Shown in pieces: positions 19,642 through 28,730 of a stretch of DNA of 64,000 nt. The DNA lies in the NCBI RefSeq assembly GCF_963677155.1, contig NZ_OY781884.1, positions 1,544,501-1,608,500 on the forward strand. The letters are read 5' to 3'. This stretch comes from an uncultured Draconibacterium sp. Its GTDB lineage: Bacteria; Bacteroidota; Bacteroidia; Bacteroidales; Prolixibacteraceae. Each line of letters opens with the position of its first letter. Position 1 is the first letter of the stretch. Made by a program: the position numbers and the translations under genes. The notes under the pieces are model-generated. The model saw only the letters and a list, made by a program, of their open reading frames with translations. It was not told the origin of the DNA and did not search any database.

Positions 19642-21108
19642 ATGAAGCACCTGAAAATAAATATCGCTTTAATTTTACACATCATTTCGATTGTAATTAC
19701 GTTCGAAAGTCTTTTTATGCTCTTTGCGGTTATTGTCTCATTTATATACAAAGAGAGCGTTTTTACTGATCTGTCGCACACTTTTCTGATCACCTTTATT
19801 TTAGGCGTTGTACTAAACCTGCTAACAAAAAGACAACGGCAGGTTGAGCCTTCGTTGCGCGAGAGTTTCATTATTGTTACGCTGGCCTGGGTAGTAATGG
19901 CTTTAGTGGGTACACTCCCCTATTTGCTAACCGGTAGTATCCCGAATTTTACCAATGCTTTTTTCGAATCAATTTCCGGGTTTACAACAACCGGATCATC
20001 GATTTTAGCCGACATTGAAGCCCTGCCAAAAAGTGTTTTGTTCTGGCGTGCCGAAACCCACTGGATTGGAGGAATGGGAATTATTGTTTTGGTAGTAGCC
20101 ATTATGCCATTTCTGAAAATTAACGGTATTTACCTGTTTTACTCCGAGGTGTCGAGCGTGGCAACCGAAAAAGTGTCGACACGAATACGCAAAGTGGCAC
20201 GCCGGTTATGGCTGATTTACATGGGACTAACCTTTGCCGAAACCATTATTTTATGGATTGGTGGGATGTCGCTGTTCGATGCCATTTGTCATTCGTTTGC
20301 CACCATTGCCACTGGCGGTTTCTCAACAAAAAACGATAGTCTGGCCAGTTTTTCACCATTTATACAATACACGGTAACCTTTTTTATGCTGCTTTCGGGA
20401 ATCAACTTCGTGGTGCACATCTTCTGGTTACGGGGCGATTTTAAAACCGCTTTTAAGAATGAAGAACTCCGGTTGTATTTAAAAATAATATTGGTTGCCG
20501 GAACAATCATTACCCTGTCACTTTACTTTCATCATCAGGATATGGGATTTGAGCCGGCTTTCCGTCATGCTTTTTTTCAGGTAGTTTCCATTATTACCGC
20601 AACCGGTTTTGCCACTGCCGACTATTTACAGTGGCCCCTGCAATCCATTGGTATAATTGCTATTCTGATGTTGATAGGAGCATCTTCAGGATCAACCGGC
20701 GGCGGGGTAAAAGTTATCCGTCACCTTGTAGTTTTTAAGCGTATACGCACACTATATAAAGAATATTTTTCGTCGAGCACGGTTGTACGTGTAATTCGCT
20801 ACAATAAAAACGTGGTGCGCCCCGAGCTCATTAACCGCGTTTTCACTTTTGTTCTTTTTTACTATCTCATTCTTATTATCGGCACCATGATTATGATGCT
20901 TTGGACAAACGACCTGAAAACCTCGTTTGGTGCGGTGGCAACAAGTATGGCCGGCATTGGTCCTGGATTTGGAACTGTTGGCCCGGTGAGCAACTTCCTG
21001 CATTTACCCGATGGTGCAAAATATTTCTTAACCGCGTTAATGGTAATTGGCCGTTTGGAAATCTATTCGGTACTGGTACTTTTCACTCCGTCGTTCTGGT
21101 TGGATTAA
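19642..21108 (+). CDS. trkH: TrkH-family potassium uptake membrane protein
   Basis: A 488-residue polytopic membrane protein with the four-fold pseudo-repeat of Trk/Ktr/HKT channels. The four selectivity-filter loops are visible in order: SGFTTTGSSIL, ATIATGGFSTKN, ITATGFATADY and MAGIGPGFGTVGP. The ending FTPSFWLD is typical of bacterial TrkH. It would conduct potassium inward together with a cytosolic nucleotide-binding TrkA subunit, not encoded in the window. dgt follows at 49 nt and may be cotranscribed. Confidence 0.94.
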   Translation: MKHLKINIALILHIISIVITFESLFMLFAVIVSFIYKESVFTDLSHTFLITFILGVVLNLLTKRQRQVEPSLRESFIIVTLAWVVMALVGTLPYLLTGSIPNFTNAFFESISGFTTTGSSILADIEALPKSVLFWRAETHWIGGMGIIVLVVAIMPFLKINGIYLFYSEVSSVATEKVSTRIRKVARRLWLIYMGLTFAETIILWIGGMSLFDAICHSFATIATGGFSTKNDSLASFSPFIQYTVTFFMLLSGINFVVHIFWLRGDFKTAFKNEELRLYLKIILVAGTIITLSLYFHHQDMGFEPAFRHAFFQVVSIITATGFATADYLQWPLQSIGIIAILMLIGASSGSTGGGVKVIRHLVVFKRIRTLYKEYFSSSTVVRVIRYNKNVVRPELINRVFTFVLFYYLILIIGTMIMMLWTNDLKTSFGAVATSMAGIGPGFGTVGPVSNFLHLPDGAKYFLTALMVIGRLEIYSVLVLFTPSFWLD

Positions 21109-21156
21109 GGAGAGTTCAAGAATTTCTTATACATTCGTGCAAGAATTTTTGAGACT

Positions 21157-22479
21157 ATGAATTGGAACACACTTCTTTCGCCAAAACGATTGGGCAGTAA
21201 GGGTACTTTTGGCCCCGTAACAAATGAAGACCGCACGCAGTTTCAGCGCGATTACGACCGGATTATTTTCTCGTCGCCATTTCGGCGGATGCAAAATAAA
21301 ACGCAGGTTTTCCCACTTCCCGAGCACATTTTCGTGCACAACCGCCTCACGCATAGTCTGGAGGTTGCCAGTGTTGGCCGATCGCTGGGGAATTTATTAT
21401 CGGAATACCTGCTGGAAATTCATCAGGATAATCCGCTGATCCACGAAATCGGGACGATCGTTTCAACCGCTTGTCTTGCTCACGATTTAGGAAATCCGCC
21501 GTTTGGCCACTCAGGAGAAGCAGCTATTTCAAATTATTTCAACAAAGCAAGCGGCCAGAAATTTAAAGACCAACTTTCAGGAGGCGAATGGAAAGACTTC
21601 ACCTGTTTTGATGGAAATGCCAACGCTTTTCGCACACTCACCCACCAGTTTAACGGCAAACGAGAAGGTGGTTTTGCATTAACCTACTCAACACTGGCGA
21701 GCATTGTAAAATACCCGTTCGAATCGGTAAAAGCTACCAAACCCAAATTTGGCTTTTTCCAGTCGGACAAAGAAAATTACTACCACATTGCCAAAGAACT
21801 TGGAATTGCGCAACGCGAAGATGAAAGTTTTGCCCGGCATCCGCTGGTGTATCTGGTAGAGGCTGCCGACGATATTTGCTACCAGATTATGGATTTGGAA
21901 GATGCTTTTAAACTGGGCATTTTACACTACGACAGAATTCGTGCACTTTTTCAAAACTTCTTTACCGAAGAACGGATTGAACGTTTCGAGAAAACCTTTA
22001 CCCAGGTAAGCGATATAAACGAACAAATAAGTTACCTGCGCGCCAACGTTATCGGCGAGTTGATTTACCGTTGCATCGATATTTTCAAGGATAATTACGA
22101 TGCTATTATGGCCGGAACTTTCTCCGGCAGTCTTATCGATGAACTTCCGACGAAACAAGCCACTGCAATGAAAGAAGTGCAGCGTATTTCATTCAGTGAA
22201 ATTTATGCACACCGCTCGGTTGTTGAGATTGAAATTGCGGGTTACAAAATTATCGGTACGCTACTGGAAGAATTTGTTGATGCCATAATGAATACCGACG
22301 AAAACGACAAATACAGTCAGAAGATCTTGTCGCTGTTACCCGGCCAGTATAAAACCAACGATGATTCCGTATACCTGAAAATTCAATCGGTGGTTGATTT
22401 TGTATCGGGAATGACCGACATTTTCGCACTCGATCTATACCGAAAACTTAAAGGAATCAGTTTACCTGGGGTGGTTTAA
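21157..22479 (+). CDS. dgt: Deoxyguanosinetriphosphate triphosphohydrolase-family protein
   Basis: A 440-residue HD-domain enzyme. Metal ligands are seen as His66 in NRLTHSLEV, His109-Asp110 in ACLAHDLGNPPFGHSGE, and a later Asp in LVEAADDICYQIMDLEDAF. The N-terminal DRTQFQRDYDRIIFSSPFRRMQNKTQVFP is the classic dGTPase opening. Members hydrolyse dGTP (or other dNTPs) to deoxynucleoside and triphosphate, controlling the dNTP pool. The length fits the shorter Bacteroidota form. It lies 49 nt after trkH. The start at ATG 21157 is supported by the conserved N-terminus. Confidence 0.93.
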   Translation: MNWNTLLSPKRLGSKGTFGPVTNEDRTQFQRDYDRIIFSSPFRRMQNKTQVFPLPEHIFVHNRLTHSLEVASVGRSLGNLLSEYLLEIHQDNPLIHEIGTIVSTACLAHDLGNPPFGHSGEAAISNYFNKASGQKFKDQLSGGEWKDFTCFDGNANAFRTLTHQFNGKREGGFALTYSTLASIVKYPFESVKATKPKFGFFQSDKENYYHIAKELGIAQREDESFARHPLVYLVEAADDICYQIMDLEDAFKLGILHYDRIRALFQNFFTEERIERFEKTFTQVSDINEQISYLRANVIGELIYRCIDIFKDNYDAIMAGTFSGSLIDELPTKQATAMKEVQRISFSEIYAHRSVVEIEIAGYKIIGTLLEEFVDAIMNTDENDKYSQKILSLLPGQYKTNDDSVYLKIQSVVDFVSGMTDIFALDLYRKLKGISLPGVV

Positions 22480-22552
22480 TAAGTTAGCTTTATTCAGTCG
22501 CAGTTTACAGTGATAATCCTTCTGCAAAAGAGATTTGGGAAGTCGGACAACA

Positions 22553-22581
22553 ATGACGCAATAATGACGCAAGCATGACGC
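22553..22581 (+). promoter_or_regulatory. Three ATGACGC direct repeats at 11-bp spacing
   Basis: ATGACGC occurs at 22553-22559, 22564-22570 and 22575-22581, each start exactly 11 bp after the last, that is one helical turn. The block ends just before the expected -33 position of the TACTTTTG promoter for the Xre-type gene. This is the classic layout of an activator or autoregulator site; the binding protein is inferred. Confidence 0.65.
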
Positions 22582-22603
22582 TATCAACAATGCACACACA
22601 AAA

Positions 22604-22611
22604 TACTTTTG
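22604..22611 (+). promoter_or_regulatory. -7 promoter box for the Xre-type regulator gene
   Basis: TACTTTTG matches TAnnTTTG. It lies 25 nt before the start codon and has no clear TTG at -33, as expected for a promoter that depends on an activator bound at the adjacent ATGACGC repeats. Confidence 0.5.
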
Positions 22612-22636
22612 CCAGTACAATTTAAAAACTTGAAAA

Positions 22637-23236
22637 ATGAGTAATCAAAATCTGGCTACAAACATTAAAAAATTACGCAACAGAAAAGGAATTTCACAGG
22701 AATTACTTGCTGAAAAATCGGGTGTTAGTTTGCGAACTATTCAACGCATTGAAAATGGTGAAACAGAACCGCGCGGAGATACCCTAGTCCGTCTGGCAGA
22801 AGCGCTTGATACGGCCCCGGAAAACCTGAGTGATTGGAAACTAACCGAAGATAAAGGTTCGTTGATGACTCTGAATTTATCCGCACTGGGATTTTTACTA
22901 TTCCCTTTGCTAGGAATCGTTATTCCCATGATTATCTGGATTAGCAAAAAAGGAAAAGTGCGTGATCTGGATAACCTGGCAAAAAGTATTCTGAATTTTC
23001 AGATCCTCTGGACCGTTGTGTTACTGTTGGTATACATTTATTTTATTGCCAGCACATATTATCGAATAAATCAATCGGGCGATATTTCCATGTCAGTTAT
23101 TGGAAATCCTGTTTATAAAATTCTGTCATTGGGTGGATTATATGTTTACAACCTATTTTTGGTTGTCGCCAATACTTTTCGAATAAATGATGGTAGAAAG
23201 GTAAAATATTTTCCTCAACTACGAATTATTCGATAA
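22637..23236 (+). CDS. Xre-family HTH regulator fused to a membrane domain
   Basis: A 199-residue protein. Residues ~8-62 form a Cro/CI-type HTH (KLRNRKGISQELLAEKSGVSLRTIQRIENGETEPRGDTL seen across the region). The rest has about three membrane spans (~78-102, ~120-143, ~160-180), resembling DUF4870-type regulators. The DNA-binding part is therefore tethered to the inner membrane and may sense envelope or lipid state. The gene stands alone, with three ATGACGC repeats upstream as a likely operator and a strong hairpin terminator downstream. Its target genes beyond itself are unknown. Confidence 0.85.
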   Translation: MSNQNLATNIKKLRNRKGISQELLAEKSGVSLRTIQRIENGETEPRGDTLVRLAEALDTAPENLSDWKLTEDKGSLMTLNLSALGFLLFPLLGIVIPMIIWISKKGKVRDLDNLAKSILNFQILWTVVLLLVYIYFIASTYYRINQSGDISMSVIGNPVYKILSLGGLYVYNLFLVVANTFRINDGRKVKYFPQLRIIR

Positions 23237-23267
23237 TTGAAAGCACATCAGTACTTTCAACTACATG

Positions 23268-23298
23268 TATAAGGCGCTAAGTTGTTTAGCGCCTTATA
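23268..23298. terminator. Bidirectional hairpin terminator
   Basis: A perfect 13-bp stem (tataaggcgctaa at 23268-23280 pairing with 23286-23298) with a 5-nt loop lies between two convergent genes, the Xre-type regulator and the AIM24-family gene. AT-rich flanks on both sides fit use in either direction. Confidence 0.85.
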
Positions 23299-23342
23299 TA
23301 TATTAATCACAGCTGATTGGAAACTGAGACTGCAAACTAAAA

Positions 23343-24113
23343 TTATCCTTCCAGTAAATTATCGAGCAAACCGCCACGCGCTTCTTTCCGGGCATTTCCT
23401 CCTGCCGGCGACAATTCGGCAATCAGCTTCCGTATTGGCATACTTTGTAACCAAACTTTACCGGTTCCACGCAAAGTGGCCAAAAATAATCCTTCGCCAC
23501 CAAATACCATCGAGCGCAAACCTCCAGCTTGTTCAATACTATAATCAATCGAAGTTTCGAAACCAACAATACAACCGGTGTCTACCCGCAAGGTTTCGTT
23601 GTTTAACTGTTTCTCAATAACAGTTCCTCCGGCGTGGATGAAAGCCCTTCCATCGCCATCCAGCTGCTGGAGTATAAATCCTTCGCCACCAAAAAATCCG
23701 GCCCCTAGTTTACGGTTAAACGTTATCGAGATTTTTGTACCCAATGCAGCACACAAAAAAGCATCTTTTTGAACAATAACTCTTCCACCAAAATCAGGTA
23801 AGTTAAGCGGAATAATGGTTCCCGGATAAGGCGCCGAAAATGCCACGTGCTTTTTTCCCCAGCCTTGATTGGTAAAATGCGTAAGAAACAGCGACTCACC
23901 ACTGATCAAACGTGATCCTGCAGATAACACTTTATCAAAAAAACCGGCACGCGGATTTGAACCGTCTCCCATTCGGGCCTGAAAATCAATACCATCTTCC
24001 ATATACAACATGGCACCCGCTTCGGCAATCACCGTTTCTGCCGGATCTAACTCAATTTCAACCAATTGAACATCGTGACCGATGATTTTATAATCAATTT
24101 CATGCGAATTCAT
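23343..24113 (-). CDS. AIM24/TIGR00266-family protein
   Basis: A 256-residue soluble protein with the beta-rich AIM24 (DUF124) pattern: [24 protein letters not shown] near the start, then [32 protein letters not shown], a glycine-rich middle [31 protein letters not shown] and the late [23 protein letters not shown]. The yeast relative affects mitochondrial inner-membrane structure; the bacterial function is not established. No signal peptide. It is transcribed alone, diverging from the pseudouridine synthase gene. Confidence 0.9.
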   Translation of the reverse strand: MNSHEIDYKIIGHDVQLVEIELDPAETVIAEAGAMLYMEDGIDFQARMGDGSNPRAGFFDKVLSAGSRLISGESLFLTHFTNQGWGKKHVAFSAPYPGTIIPLNLPDFGGRVIVQKDAFLCAALGTKISITFNRKLGAGFFGGEGFILQQLDGDGRAFIHAGGTVIEKQLNNETLRVDTGCIVGFETSIDYSIEQAGGLRSMVFGGEGLFLATLRGTGKVWLQSMPIRKLIAELSPAGGNARKEARGGLLDNLLEG

Positions 24114-24212
24114 AGCTTAAATTTTATGTTTGTGCTCCTAATTTAAGTGAATTCATTGAAATAAAATTCCATCTCAGAAAATTTAGCGATCTTTGCACAA
24201 AATAATTTAGCA

Positions 24213-25145
24213 ATGCGCAAGAATAACAATAGCAACCGGGGCAACTCACAAAGTAAATCATCCGGTAATTCGTCAAAACGTTCGGTGAAATCACCTTCAG
24301 GAAAACGAATTGGGAAATCGCGGGTGGTTGAAAAATCGGAACCCAAAAAAGAATTTAAGCCCCGGAATAAATACGGTAACCCGGCCGACAAGAAAAAAGA
24401 ACAAACTGCACCAGCGCCAAAACTAAAAACGCTTTCGGCCGAAGGAATGCGCCTAAACCGTTTTATCGCCAATGCCGGTGTTTGCTCGCGTCGTGAAGCC
24501 GACACTTTTATTACTGCCGGAGCAGTAACCATTAACGGAAAGATTGTTACCGAAATGGGAACACGCGTGCTACCGGGCGACGAAGTTCGTTTCGATGGAA
24601 GAAAACTGGAAGCCGAGCGCAAAGTGTACATTCTGCTAAATAAACCCAAAGATTATGTGACCACCACCGACGATCCGCATGCAGACAAAATTGTGATGGA
24701 TCTGATAAAAGACGCTTGTGATGAACGCGTTTATCCGGTTGGCCGACTGGATCGGAATACAACCGGATTGTTACTGTTTACCAACGACGGAGATCTTTCG
24801 AAAAAACTGACACACCCAAAACACAACAAAAAGAAGGTGTACCAGGCTACGCTCGATAAACCGGTTGAACGCGGACACATGGATATGATTGCTTCAGGAA
24901 TTGAGCTGGAAGACGGCCCAATTGCTGCCGATGCCATTAGCTACACCTCGGATGACAAAACTGAGGTGGGCATTGAAATTCATTCAGGAAAAAACCGTAT
25001 TGTACGCCGCATTTTCGAACACTTTGGTTACCGGGTAAAAAAACTCGACCGGGTACTTTTTGCGGGTCTCACCAAAAAGAATTTACCACGAGGAAAGTGG
25101 CGGATTCTTACCGAAAAAGAAGTGAAGTTCCTAAAAATGCTGTAA
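24213..25145 (+). CDS. RluB/RsuA-family rRNA pseudouridine synthase with basic N-terminal tail
   Basis: A 310-residue protein. Residues 1-70 are a low-complexity tail rich in Asn, Ser, Arg and Lys, likely unstructured RNA-binding. An S4 domain follows (~76-125, MRLNRFIANAGVCSRREADTFI), then the catalytic domain with Asp180 in PVGRLDRNTTGLLLFTNDG and the ends KKKVYQATLDKPV and SGKNRIVRRIFEHFGYRVKKLDR. The enzyme isomerises a specific uridine in 23S (RluB-type) or 16S (RsuA-type) rRNA. Which one cannot be decided without alignment; RluB/RluE/RluF-like is more usual in Bacteroidota. The basic tail is common in this phylum. Confidence 0.9.
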   Translation: MRKNNNSNRGNSQSKSSGNSSKRSVKSPSGKRIGKSRVVEKSEPKKEFKPRNKYGNPADKKKEQTAPAPKLKTLSAEGMRLNRFIANAGVCSRREADTFITAGAVTINGKIVTEMGTRVLPGDEVRFDGRKLEAERKVYILLNKPKDYVTTTDDPHADKIVMDLIKDACDERVYPVGRLDRNTTGLLLFTNDGDLSKKLTHPKHNKKKVYQATLDKPVERGHMDMIASGIELEDGPIAADAISYTSDDKTEVGIEIHSGKNRIVRRIFEHFGYRVKKLDRVLFAGLTKKNLPRGKWRILTEKEVKFLKML

Positions 25146-25290
25146 CAAAGAAGATGGAAGTCGGAAGCCCGAAGTCGGAAGAATAGCATAGTCAACTTCA
25201 GCTTCAAACTCCCATACATAATAAAAACGATTGCTGTTTGTTAACCATCAATTGTAATTATTCTCTCTACCAGTTACTAATAAATCGATT

Positions 25291-25779
25291 TTGGAAAAGG
25301 AATTCTTACACATAATCCAGAAAAACCAGGGCATCATCCACAAAGTCTGCAACATTTATTGCGACACGGAAGATGACCGAAGTGATCTCTTTCAGGAAAT
25401 TGTAGTACAGCTTTGGAAGTCGTACCCCAATTTCAGAAGAGAATCAAAGGTTTCTACATGGATGTATCGTGTGGCGCTGAATACCGCGATTACTACGTTC
25501 AAAAAAAGTAAAAGAAGACCTGACCAAAGCAGCCTGACGTACGATAATTTTCAGATTGAAGATGAGAAATACGACACCGAAACCGAAGAGAATATAAAAG
25601 TATTACACAAAGCCATTCAGCAGCTTACCGGAATCGAAAAGTCGATTGTGTTGCTGTACCTCGAAAACAAAAAGTACGAGGAAATTGCTGAGATTACCGG
25701 AATTACCCAAAACTATGTGCGGGTGAAAATGAACCGGATAAAAAAGAAGCTGAAGAAACTGATGGTAACTGAAGAGTAG
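25291..25779 (+). CDS. ECF RNA polymerase sigma factor (TTG start)
   Basis: A 162-residue sigma-70 family protein. Region 2 spans ~10-80 (DDRSDLFQEIVVQLWKSYPNF, STWMYRVALNTAI) and region 4 ~105-160 (LTGIEKSIVLLYLENKKYEEIAEITGITQNYVRVKMNRIKKKL). The start is TTG at 25291: no in-frame ATG lies near, and the N-terminus so defined (MEKEFLHIIQKNQ) fits relatives. The gene ends 5 nt before a membrane protein gene that probably encodes its anti-sigma factor. The stimulus is unknown. Confidence 0.92.
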   Translation: MEKEFLHIIQKNQGIIHKVCNIYCDTEDDRSDLFQEIVVQLWKSYPNFRRESKVSTWMYRVALNTAITTFKKSKRRPDQSSLTYDNFQIEDEKYDTETEENIKVLHKAIQQLTGIEKSIVLLYLENKKYEEIAEITGITQNYVRVKMNRIKKKLKKLMVTEE

Positions 25780-25784
25780 TAGTT

Positions 25785-26456
25785 ATGGAATTAAACGAAC
25801 TGAAAAAAACATGGAGTAAAATGACCCCCTCCAAAGAACTGGACGAAAACCAGTTGAACACTATGCTCAGTAAACGCACCAGTAGTCTTATTGAAAGGAT
25901 TGACCGAAATATCAAGATAGGATTTATTATTCTTCTGGGACTAATTGTTTTATTCACATTTGATGATATTTTTTATTCTTCAGAAAAAATAGAAAGCCTG
26001 AGCAAGACTCCTCTGCCTGATTGGAATACATATTTGTCCATTTTTGTGAATGTACTGATCGTATCTTCATTTCTTTATTTTGCAATAAAATACTATATGG
26101 TAAAACGTCATTGCGATGTTACCTGCGATTTAAAAGGTACACTAACAAAAATTATTGAGACTCTAATTCTGTATCAGCGCCTTTTTTATATTACACTCAC
26201 AAGTATTATTATTACAATGTTATCAGCTTTTTCAACCGGAATGTATATCGGATTACATCAAAAGGCAGAAAAACAAGGACTTCACATTGCAGACATGGAA
26301 GCTGTCAATCCTTTCGTCCCTATTGTATTTTCAATTCTTGTGATTGTGCTTATTGGAGGTGTTTTCCTTTTCCTGCGTTGGGGATTCCGCAAACTTTACG
26401 GCAACTACATCAAAAAATTAAAAGCCACATTGCTCGAGCTGGAAGAGTTGGATTAA
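25785..26456 (+). CDS. Membrane protein, putative anti-sigma factor
   Basis: A 223-residue protein with a soluble N-terminus of ~45 residues (MELNELKKTWSKMTP...) and four predicted membrane spans (~46-62, ~85-103, ~143-163, ~180-200), ending in a basic then acidic tail. It lies 5 nt after the ECF sigma gene. In Bacteroidota this arrangement, with the opening MELNELKxxW, is common, and the N-terminal segment is the likely sigma-binding part. It lacks the zinc HxxxCxxC of ZAS anti-sigma factors. The anti-sigma role is inferred from context. Confidence 0.7.
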   Translation: MELNELKKTWSKMTPSKELDENQLNTMLSKRTSSLIERIDRNIKIGFIILLGLIVLFTFDDIFYSSEKIESLSKTPLPDWNTYLSIFVNVLIVSSFLYFAIKYYMVKRHCDVTCDLKGTLTKIIETLILYQRLFYITLTSIIITMLSAFSTGMYIGLHQKAEKQGLHIADMEAVNPFVPIVFSILVIVLIGGVFLFLRWGFRKLYGNYIKKLKATLLELEELD

Positions 26457-26615
26457 ATCAGTTTTCAGCATACTTTGCATGGGCAAAGCCTTTCCAGTAT
26501 CAGGGATCAAGTTTATCCAAACACATTCTTCCAACAAATTGGCTGGTTTTATCGTCTGAATATCGAAATTCAGAATCGACTTTTTATCTTTACACCTCAA
26601 ACTGAACAATAGATT

Positions 26616-27998
26616 ATGACATTAATAAAATCGATCTCGGGAATACGAGGCACCATTGGAGGCAAACCGGGCGAAGGTTTAAGCCCGCTCGACCTGGTTA
26701 AATTTACTGCAGCCTATGCCACCTGGGCGAAAGAAAAAGCAAATAAGGAAAAGATTACCGTAGTTGTTGGACGCGACGCACGAATTTCGGGTGAAATGGT
26801 AGCATCAATCGTGGTTTCAACACTGTCGGGAATGGGATGCAACGTGGTAAACATCGGGCTGGCAACCACACCAACCACCGAGATTGCTGTAACAGAAGAA
26901 AAAGCTGATGGCGGAATTATCCTCACAGCCAGTCATAATCCGAAACAATGGAATGCGCTAAAACTGTTGAATTCTGCAGGTGAATTTCTGGATGCAGCAG
27001 AAGGGGCAAAAGTTCTGGCATTAGCTGATGCTGAAGATTTCAGCTTTGCAGAAGTGGATGATCTGGGAACAGTGGTGAAAAAAGACTATACCGACATTCA
27101 TGTGCAACACGTGCTAGATCTTGATTTGGTTGACGTGAAAGCTATAAAAAAAGCCAACTTCTCGGTGGCTGTTGATGCAGTTAACTCGGTTGGTGGTGTT
27201 GCCATGCCGGCACTTTTTAAAGCACTCGACATTAAAAACATTGTAGAAATAAACTGCGAACCGACAGGGCATTTTGCGCATACACCGGAACCAATTCCTG
27301 AAAACCTGGTTGAAACTGCAGAGATCATCAGCAAGAATAAAGTTGATGTTGGTTTTGTTGTCGATCCGGATGTTGACCGCCTGGTGATCATTAACGAAGA
27401 CGGCAGCATGTTTAACGAAGAATACACGCTGGTAGCCGTAGCCGATTATGTATTAAGTCAAACTCCGGGAAATACGGTATCCAACTTATCATCAAGCCGC
27501 GCACTGCGCGATGTTACAGAAAAACATGGTCAAAGCTACTCTGCCGGAATGGTCGGCGAAGTTAATGTTGTGGCCCAAATGCGCGAAACAAATGCGATTA
27601 TCGGAGGCGAAGGCAACGGCGGAATCATTTATCCTGCCAGCCACAGTGGTCGCGATGCCCTGGTTGGAGCTGCACTCTTCCTTTCTCATTTGGCAAAGTC
27701 GGGTCTAAAATGTTCGGAGCTGCGTAAAACCTACCCCGATTATTTCATCTCGAAAAACAAGATTGAACTCACACCTGACATTGATGTGGATGGAATTCTT
27801 GTAAAAATGAAGGAAAAGTACGCCCACGAAGAGGTAACCGCAACCGATGGGGTAAAAATTGATTTTGCTGAGTCGTGGGTGCATTTACGCAAATCGAATA
27901 CCGAGCCAATTATCCGGATTTATGCCGAGGCGAAATCAAGTGCTGAAGCTGATAAACTGGCTCAACAAATGATTGACGAAATGAAAAGCCTTTTATAA
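26616..27998 (+). CDS. glmM: Phosphoglucosamine mutase / phosphohexomutase
   Basis: A 460-residue alpha-D-phosphohexomutase. The catalytic serine is Ser106 in ILTASHNPKQWNALK; the magnesium loop DPDVDRL and the sugar-binding GEGNGGIIYP are present, and the C-terminal domain carries RKSNTEPIIRIYAEAK for phosphate binding. The start SISGIRGTIGG is typical. In Bacteroidota this form is annotated as GlmM, converting glucosamine-6-phosphate to glucosamine-1-phosphate for peptidoglycan and LPS precursors; phosphomannomutase activity cannot be excluded. It stands as a single gene. Confidence 0.88.
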   Translation: MTLIKSISGIRGTIGGKPGEGLSPLDLVKFTAAYATWAKEKANKEKITVVVGRDARISGEMVASIVVSTLSGMGCNVVNIGLATTPTTEIAVTEEKADGGIILTASHNPKQWNALKLLNSAGEFLDAAEGAKVLALADAEDFSFAEVDDLGTVVKKDYTDIHVQHVLDLDLVDVKAIKKANFSVAVDAVNSVGGVAMPALFKALDIKNIVEINCEPTGHFAHTPEPIPENLVETAEIISKNKVDVGFVVDPDVDRLVIINEDGSMFNEEYTLVAVADYVLSQTPGNTVSNLSSSRALRDVTEKHGQSYSAGMVGEVNVVAQMRETNAIIGGEGNGGIIYPASHSGRDALVGAALFLSHLAKSGLKCSELRKTYPDYFISKNKIELTPDIDVDGILVKMKEKYAHEEVTATDGVKIDFAESWVHLRKSNTEPIIRIYAEAKSSAEADKLAQQMIDEMKSLL

Positions 27999-28173
27999 TC
28001 GACAGGAAGGTTACTTAAACGTTAAGCAGTTCTTTGAAAATAGGGGTAGAAATTAAATTTGAGCTAAATATATGTTACAAAACATATTTTCCGTTTTTAC
28101 TATTTAAAAACAATCTACATTTGAACCGAAAACATCATTCAGTATAAAAGTTACTGGATTAAATAAACGAACA

Positions 28174-28647
28174 ATGAAAAGAAAAAAGAATATAGCGATC
28201 GTTGCACACGATAACCGCAAAAAAGATATTATGGAGTGGGTGGCTTTCAACTGGAAAGAACTGGCCCAGCATGACTTAATTTGCACCGGAACAACCGGAA
28301 AAATGGTTGAGGAGGCACTTGCTGAAAGCTGCCACAAACATGCCACAGTACCGCCAACCGTTACCCGTTTGAAATCGGGGCCACTGGGTGGCGACCAGCA
28401 ATTGGGAGCAATGATCTGCGAAGGAAAGATCGATATGCTCATATTCTTTTGGGATCCGATGCAGCCACAACCGCACGATGTAGACGTAAAAGCCTTGCTG
28501 CGTATCACGGTTTTGTATAATATTCCAACAGCATCGAACCGTTCTACGGCCGACTTTATGGTTACATCTGAATTATTTCACGAGCAGTACGACCCAATTA
28601 TAAAAGATTATCGCGAATATATTGCCCGTGATGTTGATATGGCATAA
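28174..28647 (+). CDS. mgsA: Methylglyoxal synthase
   Basis: A 157-residue enzyme, the usual size, that converts dihydroxyacetone phosphate to methylglyoxal and phosphate. Conserved elements are IAIVAHDNRKKD at the start, the phosphate loop TGTTG (residues 39-43), the catalytic Asp74 in GPLGGDQQLGAMI and the FFWDPMQPQPHDVDVKALLR block with His101. A TACATTTG box at 28116-28123 may be its promoter, 51 nt before the start. It provides an overflow route for triose phosphate under phosphate limitation or sugar excess. Confidence 0.95.
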   Translation: MKRKKNIAIVAHDNRKKDIMEWVAFNWKELAQHDLICTGTTGKMVEEALAESCHKHATVPPTVTRLKSGPLGGDQQLGAMICEGKIDMLIFFWDPMQPQPHDVDVKALLRITVLYNIPTASNRSTADFMVTSELFHEQYDPIIKDYREYIARDVDMA

Positions 28648-28730
28648 AACCATTTCTTAATTTTTTTAAAAAGACCGAGCATTCTTGATAATTTTTTCAA
28701 TATTTTTGTCGACATCATCCGACATTAATT

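Noticed and set aside
25146-25290. GAAGTCGGAAG repeats after the pseudouridine synthase gene
   Set aside because: Only two short purine-rich copies; similar stretches are common between genes and no structure or site was evident.
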